This document shows positions 1 through 6,764 of a DNA stretch of 16,153 nt, piece after piece; the stretch's first letter is position 1, and each line of letters opens with the position of its first letter. The stretch lies in NCBI GenBank assembly GCA_964540535.1, contig CAZIMO010000014.1, positions 1 to 16,153 on the forward strand, in the 5' to 3' direction. The notes under the pieces were generated by a model. The model was not told the origin of the DNA. It saw nothing but the letters and a program-made list of their open reading frames with translations, and ran no database searches. Position numbers and translations under genes: made by a program. The DNA comes from Fimenecus sp964540535 (GTDB lineage Bacteria; Bacillota; Clostridia; Oscillospirales; Acutalibacteraceae).

Positions 1-4
1 TATT

Positions 5-871
5 ATGCCATTAGTAAATGCAAAAGAAATGCTTACAAAAGCAAAAGCAGGTCATTACGCAGTAGGTCAGTTCAATATCAATAATCTTGAGTGGACTAAG
101 TCAATTCTTCTCACTGCACAAGAGATGAATTCTCCTGTTATTCTTGGTGTATCTGAGGGTGCAGGTAAATATATGTGTGGCTACAAAACAGTTGTAGGTA
201 TGGTTAAGGGTATGCTTGAAAGCCTTAATATTACAGTTCCTGTTGCGCTTCATCTTGATCACGGTTCATATGAAGGCGCAAAGGCTTGTATCGAAGCAGG
301 CTTTAGCTCAATTATGTTTGACGGTTCTCACTATCCGATTGAAGAAAATATTGAAAAGACAAAAGAATTGGTTGCAATTTGTGAAGAAAAAGGTCTTTCA
401 ATTGAAGCTGAAGTTGGTTCAATCGGCGGCGAAGAAGACGGCGTTGTCGGCGCAGGCGAATGTGCTGATCCTAATGAGTGCAAAATGATTGCGGACCTTG
501 GTGTTACAATGCTTGCAGCAGGTATCGGTAATATTCACGGTAAATACCCTGAAAACTGGGCAGGTCTTTCATTCGATACACTTGCAGCAGTTCAGGAAAA
601 GACAGGCGCAATGCCCCTTGTTCTTCACGGCGGTACAGGTATTCCTGCTGATATGATTAAGAAGGCTATTTCTCTCGGCGTTTCAAAAATCAATGTTAAT
701 ACTGAATGCCAGCTTGCATTCCAAGAAGCAACAAGAAAGTATATTGAAGAGGGTAAAGACCTTGTAGGCAAGGGCTTTGACCCGAGAAAGCTTTTAGCTC
801 CCGGCGCAGAAGCTATTAAGGCTTGTGTTCGTGAAAAGATTGAACTTTTCGGTTCAGCTGATAAAGCTTAA
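5..871 (+). CDS. fba: Class II fructose-1,6-bisphosphate aldolase
   Basis: Cleaves fructose-1,6-bisphosphate to glyceraldehyde-3-phosphate and dihydroxyacetone phosphate (cytosol, glycolysis/gluconeogenesis). The 288-aa protein starts MPLVNAKEML, the usual start of this family, so it is full length although only four bases precede it. HLDHG at residues 83-87 holds the catalytic Asp85 and zinc ligand His86. NIHGKYP (His178) and VLHGGTGIP (His208) give the other zinc histidines, and the GGTG and NVNT loops bind the phosphates. The GGEEDG stretch near residue 141 is typical of the FbaA-type (class IIB) family. It is followed directly by a strong terminator, so it ends its transcription unit. The promoter and ribosome binding site lie outside the window. 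A tagatose-bisphosphate aldolase is the nearest alternative, less likely given the overall match to clostridial Fba. Confidence 0.95.
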   Translation: MPLVNAKEMLTKAKAGHYAVGQFNINNLEWTKSILLTAQEMNSPVILGVSEGAGKYMCGYKTVVGMVKGMLESLNITVPVALHLDHGSYEGAKACIEAGFSSIMFDGSHYPIEENIEKTKELVAICEEKGLSIEAEVGSIGGEEDGVVGAGECADPNECKMIADLGVTMLAAGIGNIHGKYPENWAGLSFDTLAAVQEKTGAMPLVLHGGTGIPADMIKKAISLGVSKINVNTECQLAFQEATRKYIEEGKDLVGKGFDPRKLLAPGAEAIKACVREKIELFGSADKA

Positions 872-895
872 TTAAAAGCAAAATAACAGCGTTAC

Positions 896-926
896 GGGCG
901 GATGATAGCATCCGCCCATATTTTTT
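896..926 (+). terminator. Rho-independent terminator of fba
   Basis: A perfect 9-bp GC-rich stem (GGGCGGATG with CATCCGCCC) with a four-base loop, followed by ATATTTTTT. It lies 25 bases after the fba stop. Confidence 0.93.
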
Positions 927-939
927 GTGCTTTATACCA

Positions 940-968
940 TTGACCGCATTAAATTCGCGTTATATAAT
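940..968 (+). promoter_or_regulatory. Sigma-A promoter of alaX
   Basis: TTGACC (940-945), a 17-base spacer, then a perfect TATAAT (963-968). The predicted start is near 975, giving a 25-base leader to the ATG at 1000. A weak GGGGTG ribosome binding site precedes that ATG. Confidence 0.75.
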
Positions 969-999
969 TATGTTGAAAAAGTAATTTTGGGGTGTAGCT

Positions 1000-2154
1000 A
1001 TGCCAACGGTTAAATTATATGAAACCGATTCATATATAAAAGAATTTACAGCGACTGTTCTTTCCTGCGAAGAAAATAACGGCAAGTATTTTGCAGAACT
1101 TGACCGAACCGCATTTTTCCCCGAGGGCGGCGGTCAAAATGCCGATACAGGAAAAATTGACGGTGCGAATGTGCTTGATGTTCAAATTAAAGACGGTATA
1201 ATTTATCATAAGGTTGATAAGCCTTTGCGTGTCGGCGAAACCGTAAAAGGTATAATTGATTGGGAAGTTCGCTTTTCACGAATGCAAAATCATACTGCTG
1301 AGCATCTTTTGTGCGGTATAATTCACAGCAGTTACGGCTATAACAATGTGGGCTTTCATATGAACGACAGCTTCGTAACTCTTGATACTGACGGTCCGCT
1401 TACCGAAGATGATATAAAGAAAATCGAGCTTGAAGCCAATAAAGCAATTTATGCTGACAAATCAGTCAATGTGCTTTTCCCGAATGCTGATGAAACAGCA
1501 AATTATAATTACCGCAGTAAACTTAATATTACTGAAAATCTTCGCCTTATTGAGATTGAAGATTACGATCTGTGTGCCTGCTGTGCTACTCATGTGGCAA
1601 GAACAGGCGAAATCGGCGTGATTAAAATTCTCAGCTTTATTCCCTATAAAAAAGGCACAAGAATTGAAATGGCAGCAGGAATTTTGGCATTTAACGATTA
1701 TTGCAAACTTCATAATTCCAATAAAGCAATTATGAATTTGCTGTCTGCCAAGCGCGATGAGGTCTTTGAAACAACCGAAAAGGTACACAGCGATTTGGGT
1801 AGCCTGCGCGCCGAAAACAAAAAGCTTTCAGCGGAATTGGCGCTTTTGCAAATGGAAAAGTATGAGATTAAAGACGGCGTTTGTCTGTTTGTAAAAAATG
1901 CGTCTTATGACGAATTGAGAAGCTGTATAAATATGCTGATTGACGGTTTTGGTTATTGCTGTGCGTTCTCAAATACCAATGAAAATGGCTATATCTATGC
2001 AGTCGCGAGTAAGGATAAAAATATCCGCGAAGCTGTTCAAAAGCTTAATAATGCTTTTAACGGAAAGGGTGGTGGCAGAGATTTTTACGCGCAGGGCAAA
2101 ATCAATGCAAATTCAAAAGAAGAAATAATAGAATTTTTGAGAAATAATGATTAA
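1000..2154 (+). CDS. Alanyl-tRNA editing protein, AlaX-L type with DHHA1 domain
   Basis: A free-standing homologue of the AlaRS editing domain. It should hydrolyse Ser or Gly mischarged onto tRNA-Ala (trans-editing, cytosol). In the 384-aa protein the N-terminal part has the FFPEGGGQ motif (residues 39-46). The zinc/catalytic site is HTAEH (98-102) plus Cys194-x3-His198 in the CCATH segment. A charged helical linker near residues 255-290 (many Glu/Lys/Leu) leads to a C-terminal DHHA1-like domain with GGGR at 357-360. All four metal ligands are present, so it should be active. There is no aminoacylation domain, which separates it from alaS. It has its own sigma-A promoter, and the following gene is a structured RNA rather than an operon partner. 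Confidence 0.92.
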   Translation: MPTVKLYETDSYIKEFTATVLSCEENNGKYFAELDRTAFFPEGGGQNADTGKIDGANVLDVQIKDGIIYHKVDKPLRVGETVKGIIDWEVRFSRMQNHTAEHLLCGIIHSSYGYNNVGFHMNDSFVTLDTDGPLTEDDIKKIELEANKAIYADKSVNVLFPNADETANYNYRSKLNITENLRLIEIEDYDLCACCATHVARTGEIGVIKILSFIPYKKGTRIEMAAGILAFNDYCKLHNSNKAIMNLLSAKRDEVFETTEKVHSDLGSLRAENKKLSAELALLQMEKYEIKDGVCLFVKNASYDELRSCINMLIDGFGYCCAFSNTNENGYIYAVASKDKNIREAVQKLNNAFNGKGGGRDFYAQGKINANSKEEIIEFLRNND

Positions 2155-2160
2155 AATTAC

Positions 2161-2318
2161 GAGCCTACGTGCCGTGTTCTCGCAGTCTTGTCGATAAGCT
2201 GTTTTTCGGTGGGAAACCCTCGCCGGGGGTTTCCCGTAAAGTGTTATCTTTTGTGCATATTGCCATACGGCATATAATTTTCTCTATACCTGCGAGTCCA
2301 CGCACCGTGGACTCTTTT
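2161..2318 (+). ncRNA. ssrS: Probable 6S RNA
   Basis: No credible protein is encoded here, but the RNA folds into a 6S-like rod. The 5' arm (2161-2185) pairs with the 3' arm (2290-2314). CTCGCAG pairs with CTGCGAG, then a 2x2 internal loop, then CGTG/CACG, GTG/CAC and an outer helix ending GAG/CTC, with single bulges. A large central bubble (about 2186-2208 and 2237-2289) carries a small hairpin on its 3' side (TGCC-ATAC-GGCA, 2261-2272). The tip is a perfect 9-bp stem, GGGAAACCC/GGGTTTCCC (2211-2235). TGTTC near the 5' end and ACCTGCGAG near the 3' end resemble conserved 6S segments, recalled rather than aligned. A TAAAAT -10 box (2152-2157) predicts a start close to 2161-2164, and a terminator fixes the 3' end. 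6S RNA binds sigma-A RNA polymerase. Alternative: an unrelated clostridial structured RNA. Confidence 0.62.
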
Positions 2319-2320
2319 CT
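2294..2320 (+). terminator. Terminator ending the 6S-like RNA
   Basis: A perfect 9-bp stem (GAGTCCACG with CGTGGACTC, three-base loop) followed by TTTTCT. The stem uses the same bases as the 3' arm of the long closing helix, so the hairpin and the mature rod are alternative folds. Confidence 0.88.
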
Positions 2321-2358
2321 ATTGCGCGTGGGTTGTGGTTTTCAGCAAAAAATGGTAT

Positions 2359-2364
2359 TATAAT
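2359..2364 (+). promoter_or_regulatory. -10 box of the XRE regulator gene
   Basis: A perfect TATAAT lies 31 bases before the ATG. No good -35 sits at 17 bases; the closest, TTGTGG at 2333-2338, is 20 bases away. The call rests on the -10 alone. Confidence 0.38.
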
Positions 2365-2395
2365 GTTATATAAGAAGGTGATGGGAGGAGAAACT

Positions 2396-3241
2396 ATGAA
2401 CAATACAAAAATCGGACAGTTTATCGCTGAAAAAAGAAAAATGTTGGGACTAACCCAACAGGAATTGGCAGAAAAATTGCAAATCACAAATAAAGCCGTT
2501 TCAAAGTGGGAAACAGGCGACGGTATGCCCGACATTCAGCTTTTAAGACCTTTGGCAAGTGAGCTTGGAACAACTGTTGACGAAATTCTTAACGGCGAAG
2601 AGAATATAAAAGAAGAAATGTCCTCGCCTTTGGCAATGCGGTATAGCTACGATTTGCCCGTATGTGTGGTTGTCACTTGCCTTTTGGCTGTCGCCTTTGC
2701 AATATACAACATTGTGCTGTGCTTTAATCGATTAACTCAAGATATGTTTCTTAAAACTTACGGAGATACATTTATAGATAGATTACCGAACGCTTTAATC
2801 AGTGTGGGCTTCGGCTTGTATTGGGTGATTATTTCGATCATTTTTATGTGCAGGTTTCTAAAAATTTTTGATTACAGCTTTAAAGTTGAAAAAGGACTTA
2901 CCGTAGTTGCGTTTGTACTCGGATTTGTTATGCTTTTTGCGCAGTCCTTTAGTTTTTCACCAATCAATTACGGACTGTTTATGTTTTCATTTGCTCTGCT
3001 TTTCGGCACTTTCCACGGTTACCGCGTTCCGCATAAAATTTTCTTAGGATTATCAATAATTTCAACTTGTGTGTATGGTATTGCCGCGATTTTTGAAATG
3101 GATTCTTCCCACTCGAACGAGTTAGTTGCGTCATTACAAATCTATGGGGTTGTATGCAAATTTTTACTTGCTGTTGTTTTTTATGTTTTATATGAATTAC
3201 TTGAAAAATTCAGCAGTGAATATGAGGGCATAGAAGAATAA
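2396..3241 (+). CDS. XRE-family HTH regulator with C-terminal membrane domain
   Basis: A 281-aa protein. Residues 5-66 are a Cro/C1-type helix-turn-helix: TQQELAEKL, then the recognition region TNKAVSKWETGDGMPD, then LLRPLASELGTTVDEIL. This matches the common XRE subclass of Firmicutes. After a short linker come about six hydrophobic segments (roughly 87-110, 131-156, 167-187, 190-207, 214-234, 248-268), so the DNA-binding domain is tethered to the membrane. The start at 2396 was chosen over an upstream ATG because GGGAGGAG lies five bases before it and the HTH begins right after. No partner gene is adjacent and the ligand or signal is unknown. The gene ends in its own terminator. The domain calls are firm; regulation of a membrane or envelope function is only inference. 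Confidence 0.85.
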   Translation: MNNTKIGQFIAEKRKMLGLTQQELAEKLQITNKAVSKWETGDGMPDIQLLRPLASELGTTVDEILNGEENIKEEMSSPLAMRYSYDLPVCVVVTCLLAVAFAIYNIVLCFNRLTQDMFLKTYGDTFIDRLPNALISVGFGLYWVIISIIFMCRFLKIFDYSFKVEKGLTVVAFVLGFVMLFAQSFSFSPINYGLFMFSFALLFGTFHGYRVPHKIFLGLSIISTCVYGIAAIFEMDSSHSNELVASLQIYGVVCKFLLAVVFYVLYELLEKFSSEYEGIEE

Positions 3242-3260
3242 TTTTTAATATCACAACTCA

Positions 3261-3286
3261 CGGCGGGGATTTCTCCGCCGTTTTGT
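3261..3286 (+). terminator. Terminator of the XRE regulator gene
   Basis: A CGGCGG/CCGCCG stem extended by G-T and G-C pairs (8 bp, four-base loop), followed by TTTTG. It directly abuts the -35 region of the next gene. Confidence 0.85.
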
Positions 3287-3314
3287 TGCTTTATTTTCTT
3301 CAGTATGCTAAAAT
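3286..3314 (+). promoter_or_regulatory. Extended -10 promoter of the ylmH-like gene
   Basis: TTGCTT (3286-3291), 17 bases, then TAAAAT (3309-3314) preceded by TGC, an extended -10. The predicted start is about 3321, which falls on the first possible start codons of the gene. Confidence 0.55.
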
Positions 3315-3318
3315 CATT

Positions 3319-4068
3319 ATGGTGATGGTTTTGACGGATAAACAAAAAAGGTTTGAAGATTTGGCGCAGCGGTCAAGTGAGCGCGGATATGCCGTATATT
3401 CCGATTTTCTCGGTATTTCCGAAATGTCGGAGCTTTTCGCCTGCCGTTTTCCTGTGCCGTTTAAGCTTTGGGGCGGATATGAGGGCTCAGAACGGTGTGT
3501 TGCCTGCTTCGGTGAACGTGAATATTTCAGCGATAACACTGATTATCCCATAAATTGTATACTCATTGAGCCTGTCAGTCAAAAATTTGCTGACGAGCTT
3601 ACTCACCGTGACTTTTTAGGCTCGCTTATGGGCTTGGGTATTCGCCGTGAAGTGCTTGGCGATATAATAATCAGCGAAAATAAAGGCTATTTATTCTGCC
3701 TTGACACAATTTCCGACTACATAATTGAAAATCTCATTCAGGTAAAGCACACAACCGTTAAATGCAGAATTGCCGAGGAAATACCGCAAAATGCATTCCC
3801 TCAACCGGAAAATATTGAACTTATTGTATCGTCAGAACGGATTGATGTAATTGTTGCTGCCGTGTATAATCTTTCACGCAGTAAGGCTTTGCCGTATTTT
3901 GAACACGAAAGAGTATTTGTAAACGGCAGGGCGGAAATACGCCCCTCGGCAACGGCAAATGAGGGCGATAAAATTTCTGTCCGCGGGTTTGGCAGATTTA
4001 TTTATAACGGAGTTTTCCGCCGAACCAAAAAAGACAGGTTTGTAATAAGTATTGATATATTTAGATAA
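3319..4068 (+). CDS. ylmH: YlmH-type S4-domain RNA-binding protein
   Basis: A cytosolic, ribosome-associated RNA-binding protein of the YlmH family, linked in Bacillus to handling of stalled 50S subunits (a paralogue of RqcP). The 249-aa protein has an N-terminal mixed alpha/beta region, then the family hallmark HRDFLGSLMGLGIRREVLGD (residues 97-116). The C-terminal S4 domain spans about residues 173-235, with YNLSRSKA and the VNGRAEIRPS turn. It stands alone here, whereas in many Firmicutes it sits with sepF/ylmG/divIVA. No ribosome binding site is visible before the candidate starts (ATG 3319, GTG 3322, ATG 3325), and the predicted transcription start coincides with them. The exact start is therefore uncertain and the mRNA may be leaderless. 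Confidence 0.87.
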   Translation: MVMVLTDKQKRFEDLAQRSSERGYAVYSDFLGISEMSELFACRFPVPFKLWGGYEGSERCVACFGEREYFSDNTDYPINCILIEPVSQKFADELTHRDFLGSLMGLGIRREVLGDIIISENKGYLFCLDTISDYIIENLIQVKHTTVKCRIAEEIPQNAFPQPENIELIVSSERIDVIVAAVYNLSRSKALPYFEHERVFVNGRAEIRPSATANEGDKISVRGFGRFIYNGVFRRTKKDRFVISIDIFR

Positions 4069-4100
4069 AAAATACCGCTTGACTTTTCAGCCAAGCGGTA
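4067..4100 (-). terminator. Terminator of the coaX-panT unit
   Basis: A 9-bp stem TACCGCTTG/CAAGCGGTA with a ten-base loop. On the minus strand it is followed by TTTTTT (A run at 4067-4072). No T run follows on the plus strand, so it serves the minus-strand operon. It abuts the stop codon of the convergent ylmH-like gene. Confidence 0.85.
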
Positions 4101-4130
4101 AAATTATGCGGTTTGCGCTTTTGCATTCCG

Positions 4131-4742
4131 TTATCTGTATTTCTTTGTCGCTTTTTCAACTGCCACTGCAACAGGCGGTGCGATTACAAGTGTAGTCACG
4201 ATCTCCATAATGCCGTTAAGTCCTACAAAAGCCACTAAAAATGCCCACAGATTTTCTGTTCCTTCACGCATACTCATTATGTAATCGCTTTTACCGAAGA
4301 AGAGTATGAGCATTCCCATAAAGAATACTGTGTTGATTACGGGCGCTGAAAGGCTTGCAACCACAACGGCAATGCCTTTTTTAACCTTTGCAAGGGCTTT
4401 GTAAATAAGACCGCAAAGATAACCCATAAGCATTCTCGGAATAATACACATAATGAATGTGAAAATGGGGTTAATGCTCATGAGGGTTGTGCCGAAGAAG
4501 TCAAGTCCGAAGCATTGTACAAAGCTTGTAATACCGAATACAAGCCCTAAAAATGCACCGCTCTTTTCGCCCAAAGTGATAGCTCCAACCGCTACGGGAA
4601 TCATGATGAAGGTCATTTTTACAATACCTACCTGCAAGTACCCAATCGGTGTGAATGCCATCAGCACAATAATCGCTGCGAGCATTGCGTTTTCGGTGAG
4701 CATAAGAATATTCTGTTTGCTCATCTTTTTGTTTTTTGACAT
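4131..4742 (-). CDS. ECF transporter S component, probably pantothenate (PanT-like)
   Basis: A 203-aa integral membrane protein, the substrate-binding subunit of an energy-coupling factor transporter. It needs the shared EcfA/EcfA'/EcfT module, which is not in this window. After a short charged N terminus come about six hydrophobic segments (roughly 14-33, 37-57, 62-80, 88-115, 122-147, 166-190). MTFIMIPVAVGAITLGEKSGAF (about 43-64) is typical of the family, in which this loop precedes helix 3. A strong AAGGAGG (4750-4756) lies seven bases before the ATG. It follows coaX by 67 bases on the same strand and is closed by a terminator. Since CoaX phosphorylates pantothenate, pantothenate import is the natural inference, but substrate specificity cannot be read from the sequence alone. 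Confidence 0.85.
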   Translation of the reverse strand: MSKNKKMSKQNILMLTENAMLAAIIVLMAFTPIGYLQVGIVKMTFIMIPVAVGAITLGEKSGAFLGLVFGITSFVQCFGLDFFGTTLMSINPIFTFIMCIIPRMLMGYLCGLIYKALAKVKKGIAVVVASLSAPVINTVFFMGMLILFFGKSDYIMSMREGTENLWAFLVAFVGLNGIMEIVTTLVIAPPVAVAVEKATKKYR

Positions 4743-4809
4743 ATATATTCCTCCTTGCTGTTACTCCCGAATTACTCAGGATGCAACGCAAAATTTGACG
4801 AATAATTAT

Positions 4810-5574
4810 TCAGTTGTTTTTATTATATATGGCTTTAAGCCCTTTGAGAATTAAGTCTCCGTCATAAACGGTATTGTGCTTGCAAACAGGAACAATAAAC
4901 GATGAAAGTCCGCCTGTTGCAATGATGGTTTTTGGTTCGCCGAGCTCCTCGGCAAAACGGTCCAGAAGCCCGTCAATCATAGCTGCTGTGCCTAATACAA
5001 TTCCGCTTTGCATACTTTCAACGGTATTGGTACCGCAAGCTTTTTTAGGAGGTTCAAAGCTTATTGCAGGCAAAAGCGAGCTTTTTTCTGTAAGCGCCTT
5101 CAGCGAAATTACAACGCCCGGGGCAATCATACATCCACGGAAATTCCGTTTCTCATCAACCGCAAAAATCTTTGTTGCAGTGCCAAGGTCAACAACAAAT
5201 GCCGGCAAAGGGTATTCTGCCGCCGCGCCGACAGCACCGGCAGCCAAATCCGCACCAAGCTGTGCAGGGTTGTCAATCATAATATTAAGACCTGTTTTAA
5301 CGCCGGGTGAAAGCACAATAACCCTTTTCCCGATAAGTCTTTTAACTGCATTTTTAATATGCGCAGTAATTTCAGGTACAACCGAAGAAATTACTGCTCC
5401 CTCAATATCAGCAGTATTTATGCTGTAAACTGAAAAGATATTTACAAAATCAACGGCAAATTGGTCGTCGGTTTTTTGTCTTTCGGTAGCGAGCCTGGCG
5501 CTCATTATAAGTGTATTGCCGTCAAAAATGCCGAGATTTATATTTGTGTTGCCAATGTCAACCGTAAGAAGCAT
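4810..5574 (-). CDS. coaX: Type III pantothenate kinase
   Basis: Catalyses ATP-dependent phosphorylation of pantothenate, the first step of coenzyme A synthesis; cytosolic, usually dimeric. The 254-aa protein has the ASKHA-fold motifs of CoaX: DIGNTN (6-11, phosphate loop), SSVVPE (63-68), NPAQLGADL (102-110, with the presumed catalytic Asp109) and VVDLGTATK (127-135). Two positions differ from the common consensus. The Arg of GADR is Leu110, and the last Thr of GTATT is Lys135. The first variant is common in clostridial CoaX (recalled, not checked). An AAGGTGAG ribosome binding site precedes the ATG. It leads the coaX-panT operon, and its promoter appears to lie inside a repeat copy at 5606-5691. 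Confidence 0.93.
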   Translation of the reverse strand: MLLTVDIGNTNINLGIFDGNTLIMSARLATERQKTDDQFAVDFVNIFSVYSINTADIEGAVISSVVPEITAHIKNAVKRLIGKRVIVLSPGVKTGLNIMIDNPAQLGADLAAGAVGAAAEYPLPAFVVDLGTATKIFAVDEKRNFRGCMIAPGVVISLKALTEKSSLLPAISFEPPKKACGTNTVESMQSGIVLGTAAMIDGLLDRFAEELGEPKTIIATGGLSSFIVPVCKHNTVYDGDLILKGLKAIYNKNN

Positions 5575-5605
5575 AATCTCACCTTGAAAAGTTAATTAAA
5601 ATATT

Positions 5606-5668
5606 TATATAATGTTATCCGAAACACTCGAAATCTTGATTTCGTTAGTATTTCGTGAGGTTATTATA
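5606..5668 (-). repeat. Palindromic promoter-like repeat, left copy (inverted)
   Basis: On the minus strand this reads TATAATAACCTCACGAAATACT, interrupted by AA, then CGAAATC-AA-GATTTCG, then AGTGTTTCGG and a less conserved ATAACATTATATA tail. It matches the copies at 6574 and 6701 in opposite orientation. Its stem has one U-G wobble where the other copies have C-G or U-A pairs. It separates coaX from the DUF1796 gene. Confidence 0.85.
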
Positions 5669-5691
5669 CCATAAACTCTTTGCAAAGTCTA
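5663..5691 (-). promoter_or_regulatory. Probable coaX-panT promoter, -10 supplied by the repeat
   Basis: On the minus strand: TAGACT (5686-5691, four of six consensus bases), 17 bases, then TATAAT (5663-5668) preceded by TGG, an extended -10. The predicted start is near 5656, at the first base of the repeat hairpin. This gives an 82-base leader before coaX. Confidence 0.55.
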
Positions 5692-5706
5692 TAAAATCAC
5701 ATTGAA

Positions 5707-6444
5707 TTATTCGTATCGCTTATCGTGGATATATTCGTTTCTCAATATTTTTCTTAATTTAGGCATTATTTTGTTCTTTACACGGTGATAAATATTTTTT
5801 CTGTATTTTTCTTTTTCGAGATAGCGTTCAATATTTTTTTGCTTATTCGGTACTTCTGCATCACTGAATATTTTATATAAAGTCGGATTTTTGAAAATAG
5901 GATTTCTCGCTACCTTATCGTTACTGTCTTTTGTAACATGATGGATAGTTAGTTTAGATGATTGAACTTCATCGTTAGCAATGAATAAAATATCATTATG
6001 CGGATTAAAAGATTTCAGCAATTCCAAGATCTGCTCATAATTTTCTTCAATATACAGCAATTCCTTTGATACACCGTTAACGGTTTCTTCATCTGATATA
6101 TATCTGATAAATAAAGTAGGATTTGTAATGGATCTATAAAATCTTTCAATGCGTCTGTTATACTTCTCTAAAACCTTTGGAAGCTGTTCTTTCAAGGGTT
6201 CATAATTATTGAAATCATGAAAAAAGCTGATATTGTATTTGACGTTTTTATAAATAGCGCGGTTTTGTACATTTTGTGCCAGAAAATTATAATTCAGGTA
6301 GCCTGAAAAATGATTTTTTATATTCGCTGTAACACCCTCAAAGTCAGATATAACCCAATCGAAAGGAGAAGATTCTGTTCTTAATCCAAACTTCTCAAGT
6401 TCAGAAGCAACTGAACAAAAATAGCCCAAGGAAATATAATTCAT
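5707..6444 (-). CDS. DUF1796 family protein (putative papain-like cysteine peptidase fold)
   Basis: A 245-aa protein. The N terminus shows the family signature: ISLGYFC (residues 4-10), a conserved Cys10, then FGLRTESSPFDW (19-30). A conserved-looking histidine sits in FFHDF (74-78). The C-terminal third is rich in Lys/Arg/Tyr (about 199-245), suggesting surface or nucleic-acid contact. There is no signal peptide or membrane helix. DUF1796 is annotated as a putative cysteine peptidase from fold prediction; members often sit near surface-glycan genes and the true reaction is unknown. A GAAGG ribosome binding site lies nine bases before the ATG. The gene is clearly more AT-rich than its neighbours and is bracketed by inverted repeat copies. 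No neighbour shares a pathway with it, so recent acquisition is likely. Confidence 0.83.
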   Translation of the reverse strand: MNYISLGYFCSVASELEKFGLRTESSPFDWVISDFEGVTANIKNHFSGYLNYNFLAQNVQNRAIYKNVKYNISFFHDFNNYEPLKEQLPKVLEKYNRRIERFYRSITNPTLFIRYISDEETVNGVSKELLYIEENYEQILELLKSFNPHNDILFIANDEVQSSKLTIHHVTKDSNDKVARNPIFKNPTLYKIFSDAEVPNKQKNIERYLEKEKYRKNIYHRVKNKIMPKLRKILRNEYIHDKRYE

Positions 6445-6573
6445 ATCCGCATACCTTCTTTCAAATTCCGACTTGATAATATTGATATATTAGCATAAAT
6501 ATGTGAAATTTTCTATAAGAATTTGCGATTTTACATAAAAAATTCTCTCATGGTATTTTGAGATGAAATATGT

Positions 6574-6636
6574 TATAATAACCTCACGAAACACTAACGA
6601 AATCAAGATTTCGAGTGTTTCGGAGAACATTGTATC
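6574..6636 (+). repeat. Palindromic promoter-like repeat, right copy 1
   Basis: Starts with TATAATAACCTCACGAAACACT and ends with GGAGAACATTGTATC. The stem CGAAACACT/AGTGTTTCG encloses CGAAATC-AA-GATTTCG. The TATAAT is preceded by TGT (extended -10), but no -35 is visible. Confidence 0.87.
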
Positions 6637-6700
6637 ATCAATTTGGGCTGGCGCCCTGCGGCTGCGCCGTTCACTGTGCTGACGCACAATGAAATTGTGT

Positions 6701-6764
6701 TATAATAACCTCACGAAATACTTACAAAATTAAAAATTTTGAGTATTTCGGAGAACATTGTATC
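6701..6764 (+). repeat. Palindromic promoter-like repeat, right copy 2
   Basis: Same ends as copy 1, but the stem is CGAAATACT/AGTATTTCG around CAAAATT-AAA-AATTTTG. The C-to-T change in one arm is matched by G-to-A in the other, and the inner helix also changes on both sides. TGT precedes TATAAT, and CTGACG (6679-6684) sits 16 bases upstream as a possible -35. Confidence 0.87.

Noticed and set aside
2211..2235. The GGGAAACCC/GGGTTTCCC hairpin as an alaX terminator
   Set aside because: No T run follows it (GTAAAG does), and it fits better as the tip of the 6S-like rod. The real terminator is at 2294-2320.
2169..2363. A 64-codon plus-strand frame after alaX
   Set aside because: It has no ribosome binding site, covers the structured RNA and its terminator, and its codons simply read the stems.
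4453..5428. Plus-strand frames of 133 and 184 codons across the coaX and ECF genes
   Set aside because: They are shadows of conserved minus-strand genes, with biased residue content and no start signals.
6490..6687. A 65-codon minus-strand frame
   Set aside because: It runs through a repeat copy and a GC-rich spacer, has no ribosome binding site, and its composition is that of the repeat rather than a gene.
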